This document shows, piece after piece, positions 8,301-17,600 of a stretch of DNA of 64,000 nucleotides (its first letter is position 1; each line of letters begins with the position of its first letter). The stretch covers positions 7,083 to 71,082 of the forward strand of contig CAYVIB010000030.1 in assembly GCA_964451365.1 (NCBI GenBank), read 5' to 3'. The notes beneath the pieces are model-generated. The model did no database searches, was not told where the DNA came from, and saw only the letters and a list, made by a program, of their open reading frames with translations. The position numbers were made by a program, and so were the translations under genes. This DNA is from CAYVIB01 sp964451365 (GTDB lineage Bacteria; Pseudomonadota; Gammaproteobacteria; Pseudomonadales; Cellvibrionaceae).

Positions 8301-11189
8301 GCAGGCGTTAAGCTGCGCCGTAATCTCACCCAGTTCGATTCGAAAACCGCGCAGTTTGACCTGATCATCCAGCCGGCCCAGGTATTCCAGGTTTCCATCC
8401 GCGCGGTAGCGCACCAGATCTCCTGTCTTATACAGCTTTTCTCCCGGCGAAAAGGGATGCTCGACAAATCTTTCCGCCGTCAGGTCCGGCCGGTTCAGGT
8501 AACCCCTGGCCAAACCGACGCCGCCAATGTACAACTCCCCTTCCGCGCCGGCCGGACACAAACGCATGGCCATATCGAGCACGAACAGGGCGATATTCTG
8601 GATCGGCCGGCCTATGGGAACCGAGTAACTGGAATCGCCCTGCCGGCAGTGATAGTACGTCACGTCAATTGCCGCTTCGGTCGGACCGTACAGGTTGTGC
8701 AATTGCACATGGGATGCCTGCCGGTGAAACTCCGACACCTGGTTCGCCGTCAGCGCTTCTCCGCTGCAAAACACATAACGCACCTGCTGGCCAAACCGGC
8801 TCTGTTCATGCTTCAGGTAAAGCTCCAGCATCGACGGAACAAAATGCATGACCGTCACTGATTTTTCCCCGATAAGCTCGCTCAGATAATCCGGGTCCTT
8901 GTGCCCCGCCGGTCGGGCAACCACCAGGGTCGCGCCGTAACAGAGCGGCCACAGAAATTCCCAGACCGACACATCGAAACTGAAGGGGGTTTTCTGCAGC
9001 ACCCGATCCTGTGCATTGAGTTGATATGCGTTTTGCATCCATTCGATACGGTTAACCAACGCCCGGTGCGACACCATGACGCCCTTGGGAGTACCGGTCG
9101 AACCCGAGGTGTAAATGACATATGCCAGATTTGTTGGCCCTTGAACGGGCAGCCGTGGCAGGTTTTCGGTATTGAAGCCCTCCACCTGCGCTTTAAAACC
9201 GGCCGAGTCCAGTTCAACCAAATTGACATTCACCAGTGCGCGATATTGTTCCACCAGGTGGCTTTGGGTCAGCACCAGTGATACGCGTGCTTCGCCCGCC
9301 ATGTATTCGATCCGGGCAAAGGGATAATCCGGGTCGAGCGGCACATAGGCACCACCGGCTTTCAATACCGCCACAATGGCCACGACCATGTCCGCCGAAC
9401 GCTCAAGCGCCAATCCCACCAGGCTGTCCGCTCCGACTCCCTGTTGACGCAGGTAACCCGCCAGTTGATTGGCCCGCTCGTTTAACTGCCGGTAGGTTAA
9501 ACCGGTGGATTCAAATTGCACCGCCACCTGTTCCGGTGTTTGACGAACCCGCGCCTCGAACAGCTCGTGAATCTGTTTGTCCGCTGAATAATCCCGCCGT
9601 GTTTCGTTAAGTTCCTGTATCAGGTAATGGCGTTCGCGCGACGGCAGCATTTCCAGCTCGCTCAGACTGGCCGCCGGTTGGCGCACCATATTCTCCAGCA
9701 GGCACTGCATGTGCCCGCTTAGCTGTTGAATGTGGGAGCGGGTAAAAAGACTTTTATCGAATGTCCAACTCAGCAGTAAACCATCATCCAACACCGCCAG
9801 ATCAACGGACAAATCAAATTTCGCAAAAACCTCTTCGTCTTCTACCCGGCTGAAGCGGGTATCGGCAATGGTATGGTCGCTGCCGGACGCCTTCCCCTGT
9901 GCTGTCGCCATTGACAACATGATTTGAAACAGCGGTGAACGCGCGGTACTGCGCTCCACTCTCAGCCGCTCAACCAACTGGTCAAACGACACATCCTGGT
10001 TTTTCTGCGCAAGAATGTTAATTTGTCGAATGTTCTCCAGATAATCCGGCAACGTAGAAAAATCTGTATTTGCCCGCAACACCAGCGTGTTGACAAAAAA
10101 GCCAACGAGGTCCTGGGTTTCCGGGCGCTGGCGATTGGCGACAGTAGTACCAATGACGATGTCGTGGTTGTTTTTATGACGGGACAACACCAGGCACAAC
10201 GCCGCATGAACAAGCATAAACGTGGTGAGGTTAAATCGCCTCGCCAAACTTTCCAGCGAGTTGCCAAGTTCAGCCGAAAGCCTGCACCTGATAATGTCTC
10301 CTTCAAAAGATTTGTGCTCCGGTCGCGGAAAGTCCAGAGGTAGTGTGTTTTCCGGGGCAATGCTTTCAAGGTGACGGTCCCAGTATTCATATTGCGATTT
10401 AATGCTTTCTTCCTGAAAAAACTCCCTCTGCCAGTGCGCGTAATCGGCGTACTGGATCGGCAACGGTGGCAGTGGATCGGGTTCGGAATTTTTCGCCGAT
10501 TTATACTGAACAATGAACTCCCTGTTCAATATATCCATGGACCATCCGTCCGATGCGATATGGTGTATATTGAACAGCAGGCAACCTTCTTCCTCACTGG
10601 TTTTAATATAGGAGCACCTGATCAACAAATCCCGGCTGATATCAAATGTGCGCAGGGCATCCTGTTGAATGAGGTTCCGTAATTCTTTCTTCCGCTCTTG
10701 CGGTGACAGGGCCGAAATATCCCGGCAACTGATTTTAAACGTTGTGTAATCCTGTATAATCTGCACAGGCCCTTCATCTTCCTCGCGGAAAATCGTGCGC
10801 AGGCTTTCGTGTCTCCTGATAATCCGCCCAAGCGCCAATTCCGCGGCAATCAAATCGAATGCCCCCTCCACGTGAAGCGCCATGGGCATATTGTACTCGG
10901 CGCTACTGCCGTTAAGCCTGTCCAGGAACCAAAGACGTTGCTGGGTGAAAGACAACTTCGCAACGCCGCGATTTTTCCTTGCGAGGGGAATGGCACCGGC
11001 CAAAAATGCATTGGTTCCGCCCGCTCCCTCATCTAAGAGTGCAATGAGTTCGGATTTGTACTGCTTTATCAAACTCGACAGTTCATCAGTCAAAGCGCCG
11101 TTTTTCGCCTTATACTTAAGCTTCTCTGATTCAACGTACAAATAAATACCGTTTTCAGAAGCTTTTTCAAATACGCTTTGTGCGTCCAT
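2301..11189 (-). CDS. NRPS protein E: docking-C-A-T-C-A-T-E-TE (modules 8 and 9, termination)
   Basis: A 2962-residue synthetase. In order: a TubC-like N-terminal docking domain (1-55), C domain with HHIASDGWS (about 215), A domain with YTSGSTG, T domain GGHS (about 1087), a second C domain of a different subtype with HHIVTDH (about 1312), a second A domain with YTSGTTG (about 1790), T domain GGDS (about 2180), epimerization domain (HHLVIDGVSW about 2370, EGHGRE, GWFTSKFP) and a type I thioesterase with GWSSGG (about 2775). Pocket residues of A1 read D-V-W-H-F-S-L-I-D, the serine code. A2 reads D-A-K-N-I-S-A-V-N, not one I recognise; Lys at the third position hints at an acidic side chain. 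The ATG at 11189 is preferred over an in-frame TTG at 11192, by comparison with the starts of proteins B-D. The E domain implies a D-configured last residue before TE release by hydrolysis or cyclization. Confidence 0.95.
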   Translation of the reverse strand: MDAQSVFEKASENGIYLYVESEKLKYKAKNGALTDELSSLIKQYKSELIALLDEGAGGTNAFLAGAIPLARKNRGVAKLSFTQQRLWFLDRLNGSSAEYNMPMALHVEGAFDLIAAELALGRIIRRHESLRTIFREEDEGPVQIIQDYTTFKISCRDISALSPQERKKELRNLIQQDALRTFDISRDLLIRCSYIKTSEEEGCLLFNIHHIASDGWSMDILNREFIVQYKSAKNSEPDPLPPLPIQYADYAHWQREFFQEESIKSQYEYWDRHLESIAPENTLPLDFPRPEHKSFEGDIIRCRLSAELGNSLESLARRFNLTTFMLVHAALCLVLSRHKNNHDIVIGTTVANRQRPETQDLVGFFVNTLVLRANTDFSTLPDYLENIRQINILAQKNQDVSFDQLVERLRVERSTARSPLFQIMLSMATAQGKASGSDHTIADTRFSRVEDEEVFAKFDLSVDLAVLDDGLLLSWTFDKSLFTRSHIQQLSGHMQCLLENMVRQPAASLSELEMLPSRERHYLIQELNETRRDYSADKQIHELFEARVRQTPEQVAVQFESTGLTYRQLNERANQLAGYLRQQGVGADSLVGLALERSADMVVAIVAVLKAGGAYVPLDPDYPFARIEYMAGEARVSLVLTQSHLVEQYRALVNVNLVELDSAGFKAQVEGFNTENLPRLPVQGPTNLAYVIYTSGSTGTPKGVMVSHRALVNRIEWMQNAYQLNAQDRVLQKTPFSFDVSVWEFLWPLCYGATLVVARPAGHKDPDYLSELIGEKSVTVMHFVPSMLELYLKHEQSRFGQQVRYVFCSGEALTANQVSEFHRQASHVQLHNLYGPTEAAIDVTYYHCRQGDSSYSVPIGRPIQNIALFVLDMAMRLCPAGAEGELYIGGVGLARGYLNRPDLTAERFVEHPFSPGEKLYKTGDLVRYRADGNLEYLGRLDDQVKLRGFRIELGEITAQLNACAEVDSGLAKVCQSPSGDAQLVAYVVPAQSGLDEQQLEDVLRSRLQDTLPEYMVPSAFVVLEAFPLTANGKINYKALPEPGCALRAGKYLPPRTETEIVLSDVWRELLKIESAGKADNFFRLGGHSILVIKMLSRLREKGYSIELKEVYGAADLAAMAAKIDRLRTAKSPVESKPGIPQGCTAITADMLDLVRLDSGDLDYIVSRVPGGAENIEDIFPLSHLQEGILFHHLMDREDDPYILLSMLKVKGDKAYRELIDGLNFIIARHEMLRTAVFWQGITKPVQVVMRAAQLAVEVITVQSGDSALAQLERHVRRQRIALEQAPLIKLYATQSNDQYDVILAYHHIVTDHLVLEILSDELQLYRLGLTGKLATPAPYRQFVERVRDQSVAGHALPFFRGMLEDVSEATTPLGLTDIQGNTEIAEVVEFVPGKTAASIRAISQRMSCSPAVLFHTVFSMVVSSLCGRDDVVFGTVLSGRQQGIDGIDKAVGLFINTLPIRVKLDNRRLSEVYTGIRNILVELVAHEQTSLVTAQRCSGVPKDAPLFTSILNYRHAAPALLSDNEAEGELNDIEIIDSRERTNYPLSLGVSDIDGEFELNLKTAAKAEAGAILAHIQEVLDVVVEALDTGNDVEISDLKAKVPTPRFASLQQEREVSTNRYDALSKVLQQKRETIHYRFEQAALDKAGDTALVFESHQLTFSELNAQANRLAHYLAEHISPDGKRVGICLPRSIDLVVAILAALKSGAAYVPIDTSLPDSRKKFIAIDAELSAVITCSSQVSAFPGQTRLCLDDIALQETLSNYVEDNLHISAKGDEAEALAYIIYTSGTTGTPKGVMVSHSCVDSFYHGFREQLAQLNLTDDAPWLWNASYAFDASIKGLVSLIAGRKVVLASDEQSRDPAALVALMKHTGVNVFNSVPRMVSQVIDVLEHEPDFAVNLISSGEDITQDTWERIGRYCSRHGKKAINAYGPTEATVNACYAVIACGQPVNIGKPLINAACFVLDENLSEVRPGSAGELFIGGPCVALGYLNRDRLTSENFIENRIRPDVSAFLYRTGDKVKQLSDGRLVFLGRDDSQIKHRGYRIELGEVEHALKGLADVEDAVATLTDTAVGKQLTAYFVPRGNATDTDPEAVRAALESALPQYMVPDAFVILTELPLTVSGKVDRGALPIPQALAESGAKGQPRDEIEKTLCDILSSVLNISVVGIHDNFFHLGGDSILSMQVVARAKRNNIFISVRDVFTAKTVASLAEIARKAERQQAIVEDAKGEQVLLPIQRDFLLSSLGARNHFNQSLLITVPPGLTRPRVRQLAHALLKRHDVFRLAFKTDAPDKWRAFYKDLDRDLLGEIFHYHNLADTAEEERKQTIQNVGSRYQQSFDLENGGLFRLVYFDFGQEEEGRLLLIAHHLVIDGVSWRILVSDLQLGCQQLIKGETLSLPPRTSSYQTWAEFLEGYATTGKFARQIEFWEAQVATDVPDLFPGAPAIAATTPLAKRKSVTVELEAGESSYLLKAAPQALNADINEILLTGLFLAVRKRTGIDRCRFLMEGHGREPLEESPDISETIGWFTSKFPFYVSSTHEELDSLISSVKQQYRSLPDKGLGYGLVKHFVATTDIRAEPFAQLLFNYLGSVDQIFASSALLSLADEAYGDDVGEDYVPPHALSVDSMVLDKKFKVSLRFCTNRYREEDILAFGRDFINELRRIIMHSKNRYTERDLYARLGLDIEPAVLDRIAIKLNESESGFIVFGMPPVSGSSLVYQPLAKQLENSAQFYGLQLPDLYTDITTTSIEGLASFYISIIKRIQPAGPYRLLGWSSGGTVAYEIGRQFEKAGDNVAFLGILDQPYRVSGAQEDLYRENPYFKIEGLYQEDLEFDWESIRGQSEQKAIQRLVKAINQQGLKPEGVEDDVVNRHLQALITFPQVMDQYEPVSSSLDIELFRTNVNQVNPSPYLDWDKVTGGKINVMPAEGEHMDMVYEKYAGSLAAKIISRLNPIVVSPAEIEQ
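8060..9734. repeat. Direct repeat copy 1 (A-domain of module 8)
   Basis: This 1,675-bp stretch appears identical, base for base by eye, to 11530-13204 (offset 3470). It covers the end of the C-A linker and nearly the whole A domain, and ends just before the T domain. Outside these limits the two modules diverge at once. The same serine-specific domain is thus used in two consecutive modules. Confidence 0.93.
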
Positions 11190-14100
11190 CAAAATTCTCC
11201 TTCCTCAACAAGTCCGGAACATGCTATTTCCTCATGCAGCCGGTCGTTTTTCTCCTTCAGCCTGTTTTGGCGAATTACCTCCGCCATATTCGACAGAACG
11301 GGATTTTCAAATACGTCGAATACATTCATCGGATACCTGGACAAGTCATATTGCTTGTTTATTTTTGCCACCAGTTTCACCGATAATAGTGAGTGACCGC
11401 CAGAGCGAAAAAAATGCTGGCTGCGACTGATCTGTTCTTTATTAAGCAGGAGCAGTTCAGACCATACGACTGCCAAGTGGTTTTCGAATTCATTGCCCGG
11501 CGCTTCATACTCCGCCTCCTGAACAAGATAGCCAGGTTCCGGCAACGCCTTGTAATTTATTTTGCCATTGGCGGTAAGCGGAAAAGCCTCCAGCACGACA
11601 AAGGCGGACGGAACCATGTATTCAGGCAGCGTATCCTGAAGCCGCGAGCGAAGCACATCCTCCAGTTGTTGCTCATCCAACCCACTTTGCGCGGGAACCA
11701 CATACGCAACCAGTTGCGCATCACCCGACGGACTTTGACACACTTTGGCCAAACCCGAATCCACTTCCGCGCAGGCGTTAAGCTGCGCCGTAATCTCACC
11801 CAGTTCGATTCGAAAACCGCGCAGTTTGACCTGATCATCCAGCCGGCCCAGGTATTCCAGGTTTCCATCCGCGCGGTAGCGCACCAGATCTCCTGTCTTA
11901 TACAGCTTTTCTCCCGGCGAAAAGGGATGCTCGACAAATCTTTCCGCCGTCAGGTCCGGCCGGTTCAGGTAACCCCTGGCCAAACCGACGCCGCCAATGT
12001 ACAACTCCCCTTCCGCGCCGGCCGGACACAAACGCATGGCCATATCGAGCACGAACAGGGCGATATTCTGGATCGGCCGGCCTATGGGAACCGAGTAACT
12101 GGAATCGCCCTGCCGGCAGTGATAGTACGTCACGTCAATTGCCGCTTCGGTCGGACCGTACAGGTTGTGCAATTGCACATGGGATGCCTGCCGGTGAAAC
12201 TCCGACACCTGGTTCGCCGTCAGCGCTTCTCCGCTGCAAAACACATAACGCACCTGCTGGCCAAACCGGCTCTGTTCATGCTTCAGGTAAAGCTCCAGCA
12301 TCGACGGAACAAAATGCATGACCGTCACTGATTTTTCCCCGATAAGCTCGCTCAGATAATCCGGGTCCTTGTGCCCCGCCGGTCGGGCAACCACCAGGGT
12401 CGCGCCGTAACAGAGCGGCCACAGAAATTCCCAGACCGACACATCGAAACTGAAGGGGGTTTTCTGCAGCACCCGATCCTGTGCATTGAGTTGATATGCG
12501 TTTTGCATCCATTCGATACGGTTAACCAACGCCCGGTGCGACACCATGACGCCCTTGGGAGTACCGGTCGAACCCGAGGTGTAAATGACATATGCCAGAT
12601 TTGTTGGCCCTTGAACGGGCAGCCGTGGCAGGTTTTCGGTATTGAAGCCCTCCACCTGCGCTTTAAAACCGGCCGAGTCCAGTTCAACCAAATTGACATT
12701 CACCAGTGCGCGATATTGTTCCACCAGGTGGCTTTGGGTCAGCACCAGTGATACGCGTGCTTCGCCCGCCATGTATTCGATCCGGGCAAAGGGATAATCC
12801 GGGTCGAGCGGCACATAGGCACCACCGGCTTTCAATACCGCCACAATGGCCACGACCATGTCCGCCGAACGCTCAAGCGCCAATCCCACCAGGCTGTCCG
12901 CTCCGACTCCCTGTTGACGCAGGTAACCCGCCAGTTGATTGGCCCGCTCGTTTAACTGCCGGTAGGTTAAACCGGTGGATTCAAATTGCACCGCCACCTG
13001 TTCCGGTGTTTGACGAACCCGCGCCTCGAACAGCTCGTGAATCTGTTTGTCCGCTGAATAATCCCGCCGTGTTTCGTTAAGTTCCTGTATCAGGTAATGG
13101 CGTTCGCGCGACGGCAGCATTTCCAGCTCGCTCAGACTGGCCGCCGGTTGGCGCACCATATTCTCCAGCAGGCACTGCATGTGCCCGCTTAGCTGTTGAA
13201 TGTGCGATTCGCTAAAGATGTCGGCATCGTATTCCCAGGCGATGGCCAGATAATCGCCGGAACGGTAGGCATTTATGCTCAGGTCGAATCGGGCCGCAAC
13301 GTCATCCAGCACGATCGGGGTGAATTCCACCTCGGACAATAAGCTGCCCCGATCAACCCCCGCACCGAACCCCATATCCAGCGTTAACATAATCTGAAAC
13401 AAAGGAGAATGAGATGACGATCTTTCCACGTTCAACTGTTCAAGAAGATACTCGAATGGCACATCCTGATTGGCTTGGGCTTCGATATTAACGTTCCTGA
13501 TCTGCTGCCAGAAATCGTGCAATTCGTTAGACGACGCACGGTTACACGACGTATCCGTTCGCAGCACCACCGTATTGACAAAGAAACCGATGAGCGTTTC
13601 AAGTTCGGGCCGTTGCCGATTCGCCACCGGGGTACCTATCACGATATCGTCTGTGTTGCCGTGTCTCGATAAGAGCAGGCTCAGGGCGCCATGCAACAGC
13701 ATAAATAAAGTAACGCCATGTTTATTCGCGTACTGCTGCAAGTCATTGACGCGGGCAACCTGACCAGCAGTGTATAAGCGGCCCAGGTAACGTTTTTGTA
13801 GAGGCCGGGCGTTATCTAGCCGTAGCTTGTGTGACTGCGGCGCATCCGCCAGTTGCTTCCGCCAATAATTAACCTGGCTTTCGAGCGCCCCATTATCCAG
13901 CCATTCCCGCTGCCAGTGAGCGAAATCCACGTATTGGACCTGCAAGGGCGGCAGGTGCGCGGCTTCGTGTTTTTGCAACGCTTGATAAAGTGTTAAAAAC
14001 TCGCGTTTCAAAATTTCCATGGACCAGCCATCGGTCGCAATATGGTGCATGTTAAATATCAATACGCCTTCCTTGGATTCACGTGGGTCCAAGCGGATAA

Positions 14101-14692
14101 ACGACGCTCTGAGCATTAAATCGCTGGAAAGGTCGAAAGGAGTTTGCGCATCCCGGATGATCAGGTCGCGGATGGCCACATCCCTCCCGGATGAACCAGC
14201 GACACCATCCAATTCGACCACATCCAGTTTAAATTGAAAGTCGCCGCGGACGACCTGGAAAGGCTCACCCTCTTCCTCCACAAAAACAGTACGCAAAGGC
14301 TCGTGACGTCGCACGATTTCCGATATTGCCCTTTTCGCCGTGTCTTCGCAAAACTGCCCGCTTACCTTAAGCGCCATCGGCATGTTGTACTCACAGCTTT
14401 GACCTTGCAGTCGGTCGATAAACCAGAGACGTTGCTGTGGAAAAGAGAGCATAAACCGGTTGGCTTCCTCTCTGCCAATCGGTCTTATAGGGTTGCCGTG
14501 ACTACGACGCTGGCCTGAAGCAGGCACGGTCGAGAAGTAATCCAGAATTTTCTGTTTGTTCTCCCGGATTAATTCAATATCCTCCGCCGTGGCGACGCCT
14601 TTGGCGGCTTTGACTTTAAGTTCGCCACCCAGCACGGATACCAAAATTCCCTTTTCAATGAAAGAATCCAGGAGCTTACCGATGTCCATCAT
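11189..14692 (-). CDS. NRPS protein D: docking-C-A-T (module 7, serine)
   Basis: A 1167-residue single-module synthetase. It has a TubC-like docking domain at residues 1-55, a C domain with HHIATDGWS (about 219), an A domain with YTSGSTG (about 706) and pocket residues D-V-W-H-F-S-L-I-D (serine), and a T domain with GGHSLL (about 1100). The A domain is the second copy of the 1,675-bp repeat shared with module 8, while the C and T domains are clearly different. The C-terminus ends in VEEGEF, resembling the acidic tails of proteins A and B. The start ATG overlaps the stop of gene C (ATGA), and its stop overlaps the start of gene E, so expression is tightly coupled. Confidence 0.95.
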   Translation of the reverse strand: MMDIGKLLDSFIEKGILVSVLGGELKVKAAKGVATAEDIELIRENKQKILDYFSTVPASGQRRSHGNPIRPIGREEANRFMLSFPQQRLWFIDRLQGQSCEYNMPMALKVSGQFCEDTAKRAISEIVRRHEPLRTVFVEEEGEPFQVVRGDFQFKLDVVELDGVAGSSGRDVAIRDLIIRDAQTPFDLSSDLMLRASFIRLDPRESKEGVLIFNMHHIATDGWSMEILKREFLTLYQALQKHEAAHLPPLQVQYVDFAHWQREWLDNGALESQVNYWRKQLADAPQSHKLRLDNARPLQKRYLGRLYTAGQVARVNDLQQYANKHGVTLFMLLHGALSLLLSRHGNTDDIVIGTPVANRQRPELETLIGFFVNTVVLRTDTSCNRASSNELHDFWQQIRNVNIEAQANQDVPFEYLLEQLNVERSSSHSPLFQIMLTLDMGFGAGVDRGSLLSEVEFTPIVLDDVAARFDLSINAYRSGDYLAIAWEYDADIFSESHIQQLSGHMQCLLENMVRQPAASLSELEMLPSRERHYLIQELNETRRDYSADKQIHELFEARVRQTPEQVAVQFESTGLTYRQLNERANQLAGYLRQQGVGADSLVGLALERSADMVVAIVAVLKAGGAYVPLDPDYPFARIEYMAGEARVSLVLTQSHLVEQYRALVNVNLVELDSAGFKAQVEGFNTENLPRLPVQGPTNLAYVIYTSGSTGTPKGVMVSHRALVNRIEWMQNAYQLNAQDRVLQKTPFSFDVSVWEFLWPLCYGATLVVARPAGHKDPDYLSELIGEKSVTVMHFVPSMLELYLKHEQSRFGQQVRYVFCSGEALTANQVSEFHRQASHVQLHNLYGPTEAAIDVTYYHCRQGDSSYSVPIGRPIQNIALFVLDMAMRLCPAGAEGELYIGGVGLARGYLNRPDLTAERFVEHPFSPGEKLYKTGDLVRYRADGNLEYLGRLDDQVKLRGFRIELGEITAQLNACAEVDSGLAKVCQSPSGDAQLVAYVVPAQSGLDEQQLEDVLRSRLQDTLPEYMVPSAFVVLEAFPLTANGKINYKALPEPGYLVQEAEYEAPGNEFENHLAVVWSELLLLNKEQISRSQHFFRSGGHSLLSVKLVAKINKQYDLSRYPMNVFDVFENPVLSNMAEVIRQNRLKEKNDRLHEEIACSGLVEEGEF
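11530..13204. repeat. Direct repeat copy 2 (A-domain of module 7)
   Basis: Second copy of the 1,675-bp stretch at 8060-9734, same orientation. Both breakpoints are sharp. The apparent absence of even synonymous differences points to very recent duplication or ongoing gene conversion between neighbouring modules. Confidence 0.93.
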
Positions 14693-17600
14693 ATGAGGAA
14701 CTCCTCCGCATCCTGGGTCTGGCTTATTTCCTTTTCCAACTTGACGAGCGACAGGTTGCGGTCAATCAACTCGGCAATCGAACGTATGGAACCATGGGAA
14801 AAAACATTCTGGATGTTCACTGCTCCCGGATAAATATTGTTTATGGCCGCCACCAGCCTTATCGCAAGAAGTGAGTGTCCGCCTATATCAAAAAAACCGG
14901 ACGTAACGCTTATTACATTCTCTTTTAAATCGAGCAGCGTGCTCCATATCTGGACCAACTCCTTTTCCGTATCCGTTTTCGCTTCAACATAGTCACACGT
15001 CGTGAAGAAATCGGCAGGATCGGGAAGCGCGCTTTTATCCAATTTCCCGTTGGAGCTGAGCGGCCAGGATTCGACAGGCACTATCGCATCGGGAACCATG
15101 TAATTGGGCAAAGTCGTGCTCAATGCCGCACGCAATGCCGCCGCATCACCAACAGCTCCGGCAATCGGTTTGATATAGGCAATCAGGCGTTTTTGGTTGG
15201 TTGAATCCTCCCTCGTGGTAACAACGCAGGAATCCACTTCACCGAAACCGCCAATGGTGTTTTCAATTTCACCCAATTCAATGCGATATCCGCGAATTTT
15301 CACCTGATGATCCGCTCTGCCCAGAAATTCGATATTGCCGTCCGGCAAATAGCGCCCAAGGTCTCCGGTTCGATAGAGCCGACTGCCCAGCGTTGGATGG
15401 TGAAAAAAAGCTTTCTCTGTTAATGCCTGATCACCATAATACTCGCGCGCAAGACCATCTCCGGCAATAAAGAGCTCGCCGGCAACGCCAAGTGGCGTGA
15501 GCTGCAGCTCCTGATCAAGAATGTAGAAAGCCTGATTGGACAGCGGCTTACCGTAGGGGATTGATCGCCACGAGTCGGTATCGCCTTCGATGGGATAATG
15601 GATTGACCACACGGAACACTCCGTCGCCCCACCCAGGCTGTGGAGGTGTGCGCGGGGGAACTTATGTCTCAGTCGAGCCGGCAGCTTTACATCGATCCAG
15701 TCCCCGCTCATCAGTATATGACGTAACGGTGCGGTACATTGTCGGTTCTTGTAGTCCAACTGATCGGCCAGAAGCGCGGCGGACAACGGAACCGTATTCC
15801 ACAAGGTTACCCCCTCCTGTTCAACCAGCGTAAGCCAGTGTTCCGGGTCGATCGTCCGTCCATCTTCCGGAATGACCACCCGGCCTCCCGCAGCCAGCAA
15901 ACCAAAGAAATCATAAACAGACAAATCGAACGTTAGCAGCGAAGCCGCCAGTATTTTATCGCTCGCGGACACTTGATAACGAGCATTGATATCGAGCAGG
16001 GTATTCACCGCCGCACCGTGTTCTATTGCCACACCCTTGGGCTCCCCGGTGGAACCGGAAGTAAATATCACGTAAGCGAGGTTGTCAGGACCAGCGCGCC
16101 TTGGCAGGGCGCCGGCTGTGGTAACGGCATCGATATCCGCGATTACAATATCATTGACAAGAATCGAACCGACGCCTTCAATCGCATCCTCGGGAGAACT
16201 CACGAACATGTATGAGCAACCGGATTTGGCCAGCACACGTTGACAACGCGCATTCGGCCACCTGACTTCCAACGGTAAATAGGCACAACCACTCATCATT
16301 ATTGCGAGAGTGGCAATTAACTGCCATCTGCCCTTTGGTAATCTCACCGCGACCAGGCTTTCAACCTCCAGCTTCAGCTCTTTCAAATACAAATAAAAGC
16401 TGTACGCGTAAACAAAAAGCTCGGAATAAGTCATGTAGCCATCGGCATCGTATAATGCGATCCCATCCGGCTGCTTAACAACCTGTCGGAGAAAAAATTC
16501 GTGGAGGCAATGAGCGGGTCGCTCTACCTGTTCACCTGGACTTGCTTCCAATAACAAGCGGCGCTCAGCATCGGAAAGAAAATCAATCTGCCGCAGTTTT
16601 ACCTGCGGCCGGTTGGCAATTTCCGTCAAGGTATTAATAACGTGCTGGTTGATTCTTTCGACATAACGCTGTTCAAACAGGTCTGTGTCATAAATGACTT
16701 TGGTACTTATACCGGTGTCCGTAAGGCTGATATCAAATTCGAGGTCAAACCGGGCGGCCACGCAGGGATGACCACGTTCCCTAAGCGCGACACCCGGTAG
16801 AGTGATCTCGTTCTTATGAGCGCCCCCGGGGCTGAACTCATTGACAGTGGTAAGCATTATCTGGAACAACGGCGTTACGTCAGCCCGTCGGGCCACATTC
16901 AGTTCTTCCACGAGTTTATCGAAAGGAATATCCTGGTTTTCCTGCGCTTCCAGGTGCGTTGTCCGCACATGCTCCAAATAGCTCCGCAGGTCTTCAAAAT
17001 CCGTATTGATCTTTAATACGACTGTGTTGACAAAAAAGCCGATCATCGACTGCAACTCAGCGTTCGGCCGGTTTGCCACTGGTGTGCCTATGATAACTTC
17101 ATGGCTGTTAGTGTGCCGGGCGATAACGATACAGAGCGCGGCGTGGAAAAGCATGAAAGGCGTCACTTGCCATTTGATAGCCAGGTCCTCAAGTTTCGCG
17201 GCAATGGAAGACTCCAACCTGCCGCGAACTTCGTCGCCGCGAAACGTTCTTTCCATCGAACGCGAACCGTTCAACGGCAGGTTATGCACGGGCGCAACAT
17301 TTTTTAGTTGACCGTCCCAATACTGCAATTGACGCGCATACAATGATTGTGAATCCGCGTTTCGCTGCCAACAGGCATAATCAGCATATTGCAGAACGAG
17401 CGGCGGTAAATCGACCTCACGGGATTCACTGACAGCGGCGTAACAAGCGAAAAATTCCCGAACTAGAATCTCCAGCGACCAGCCATCGGATGCAATATGG
17501 TGGATATTAATCAGCAGTATTCCCGTTGCGTCCACCGAAGGCAGCTTGATGTAAGTCGCACGTAACATTAAGTCCCGCGACAGGTTAAAGGTATAACCCA

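Noticed and set aside
11393..12331. Long plus-strand open frame opposite the module 7 A domain (with a twin at 8196-8861)
   Set aside because: It is antisense to a certain NRPS domain and its duplication only reflects the 1,675-bp repeat; no ribosome site or recognisable family.
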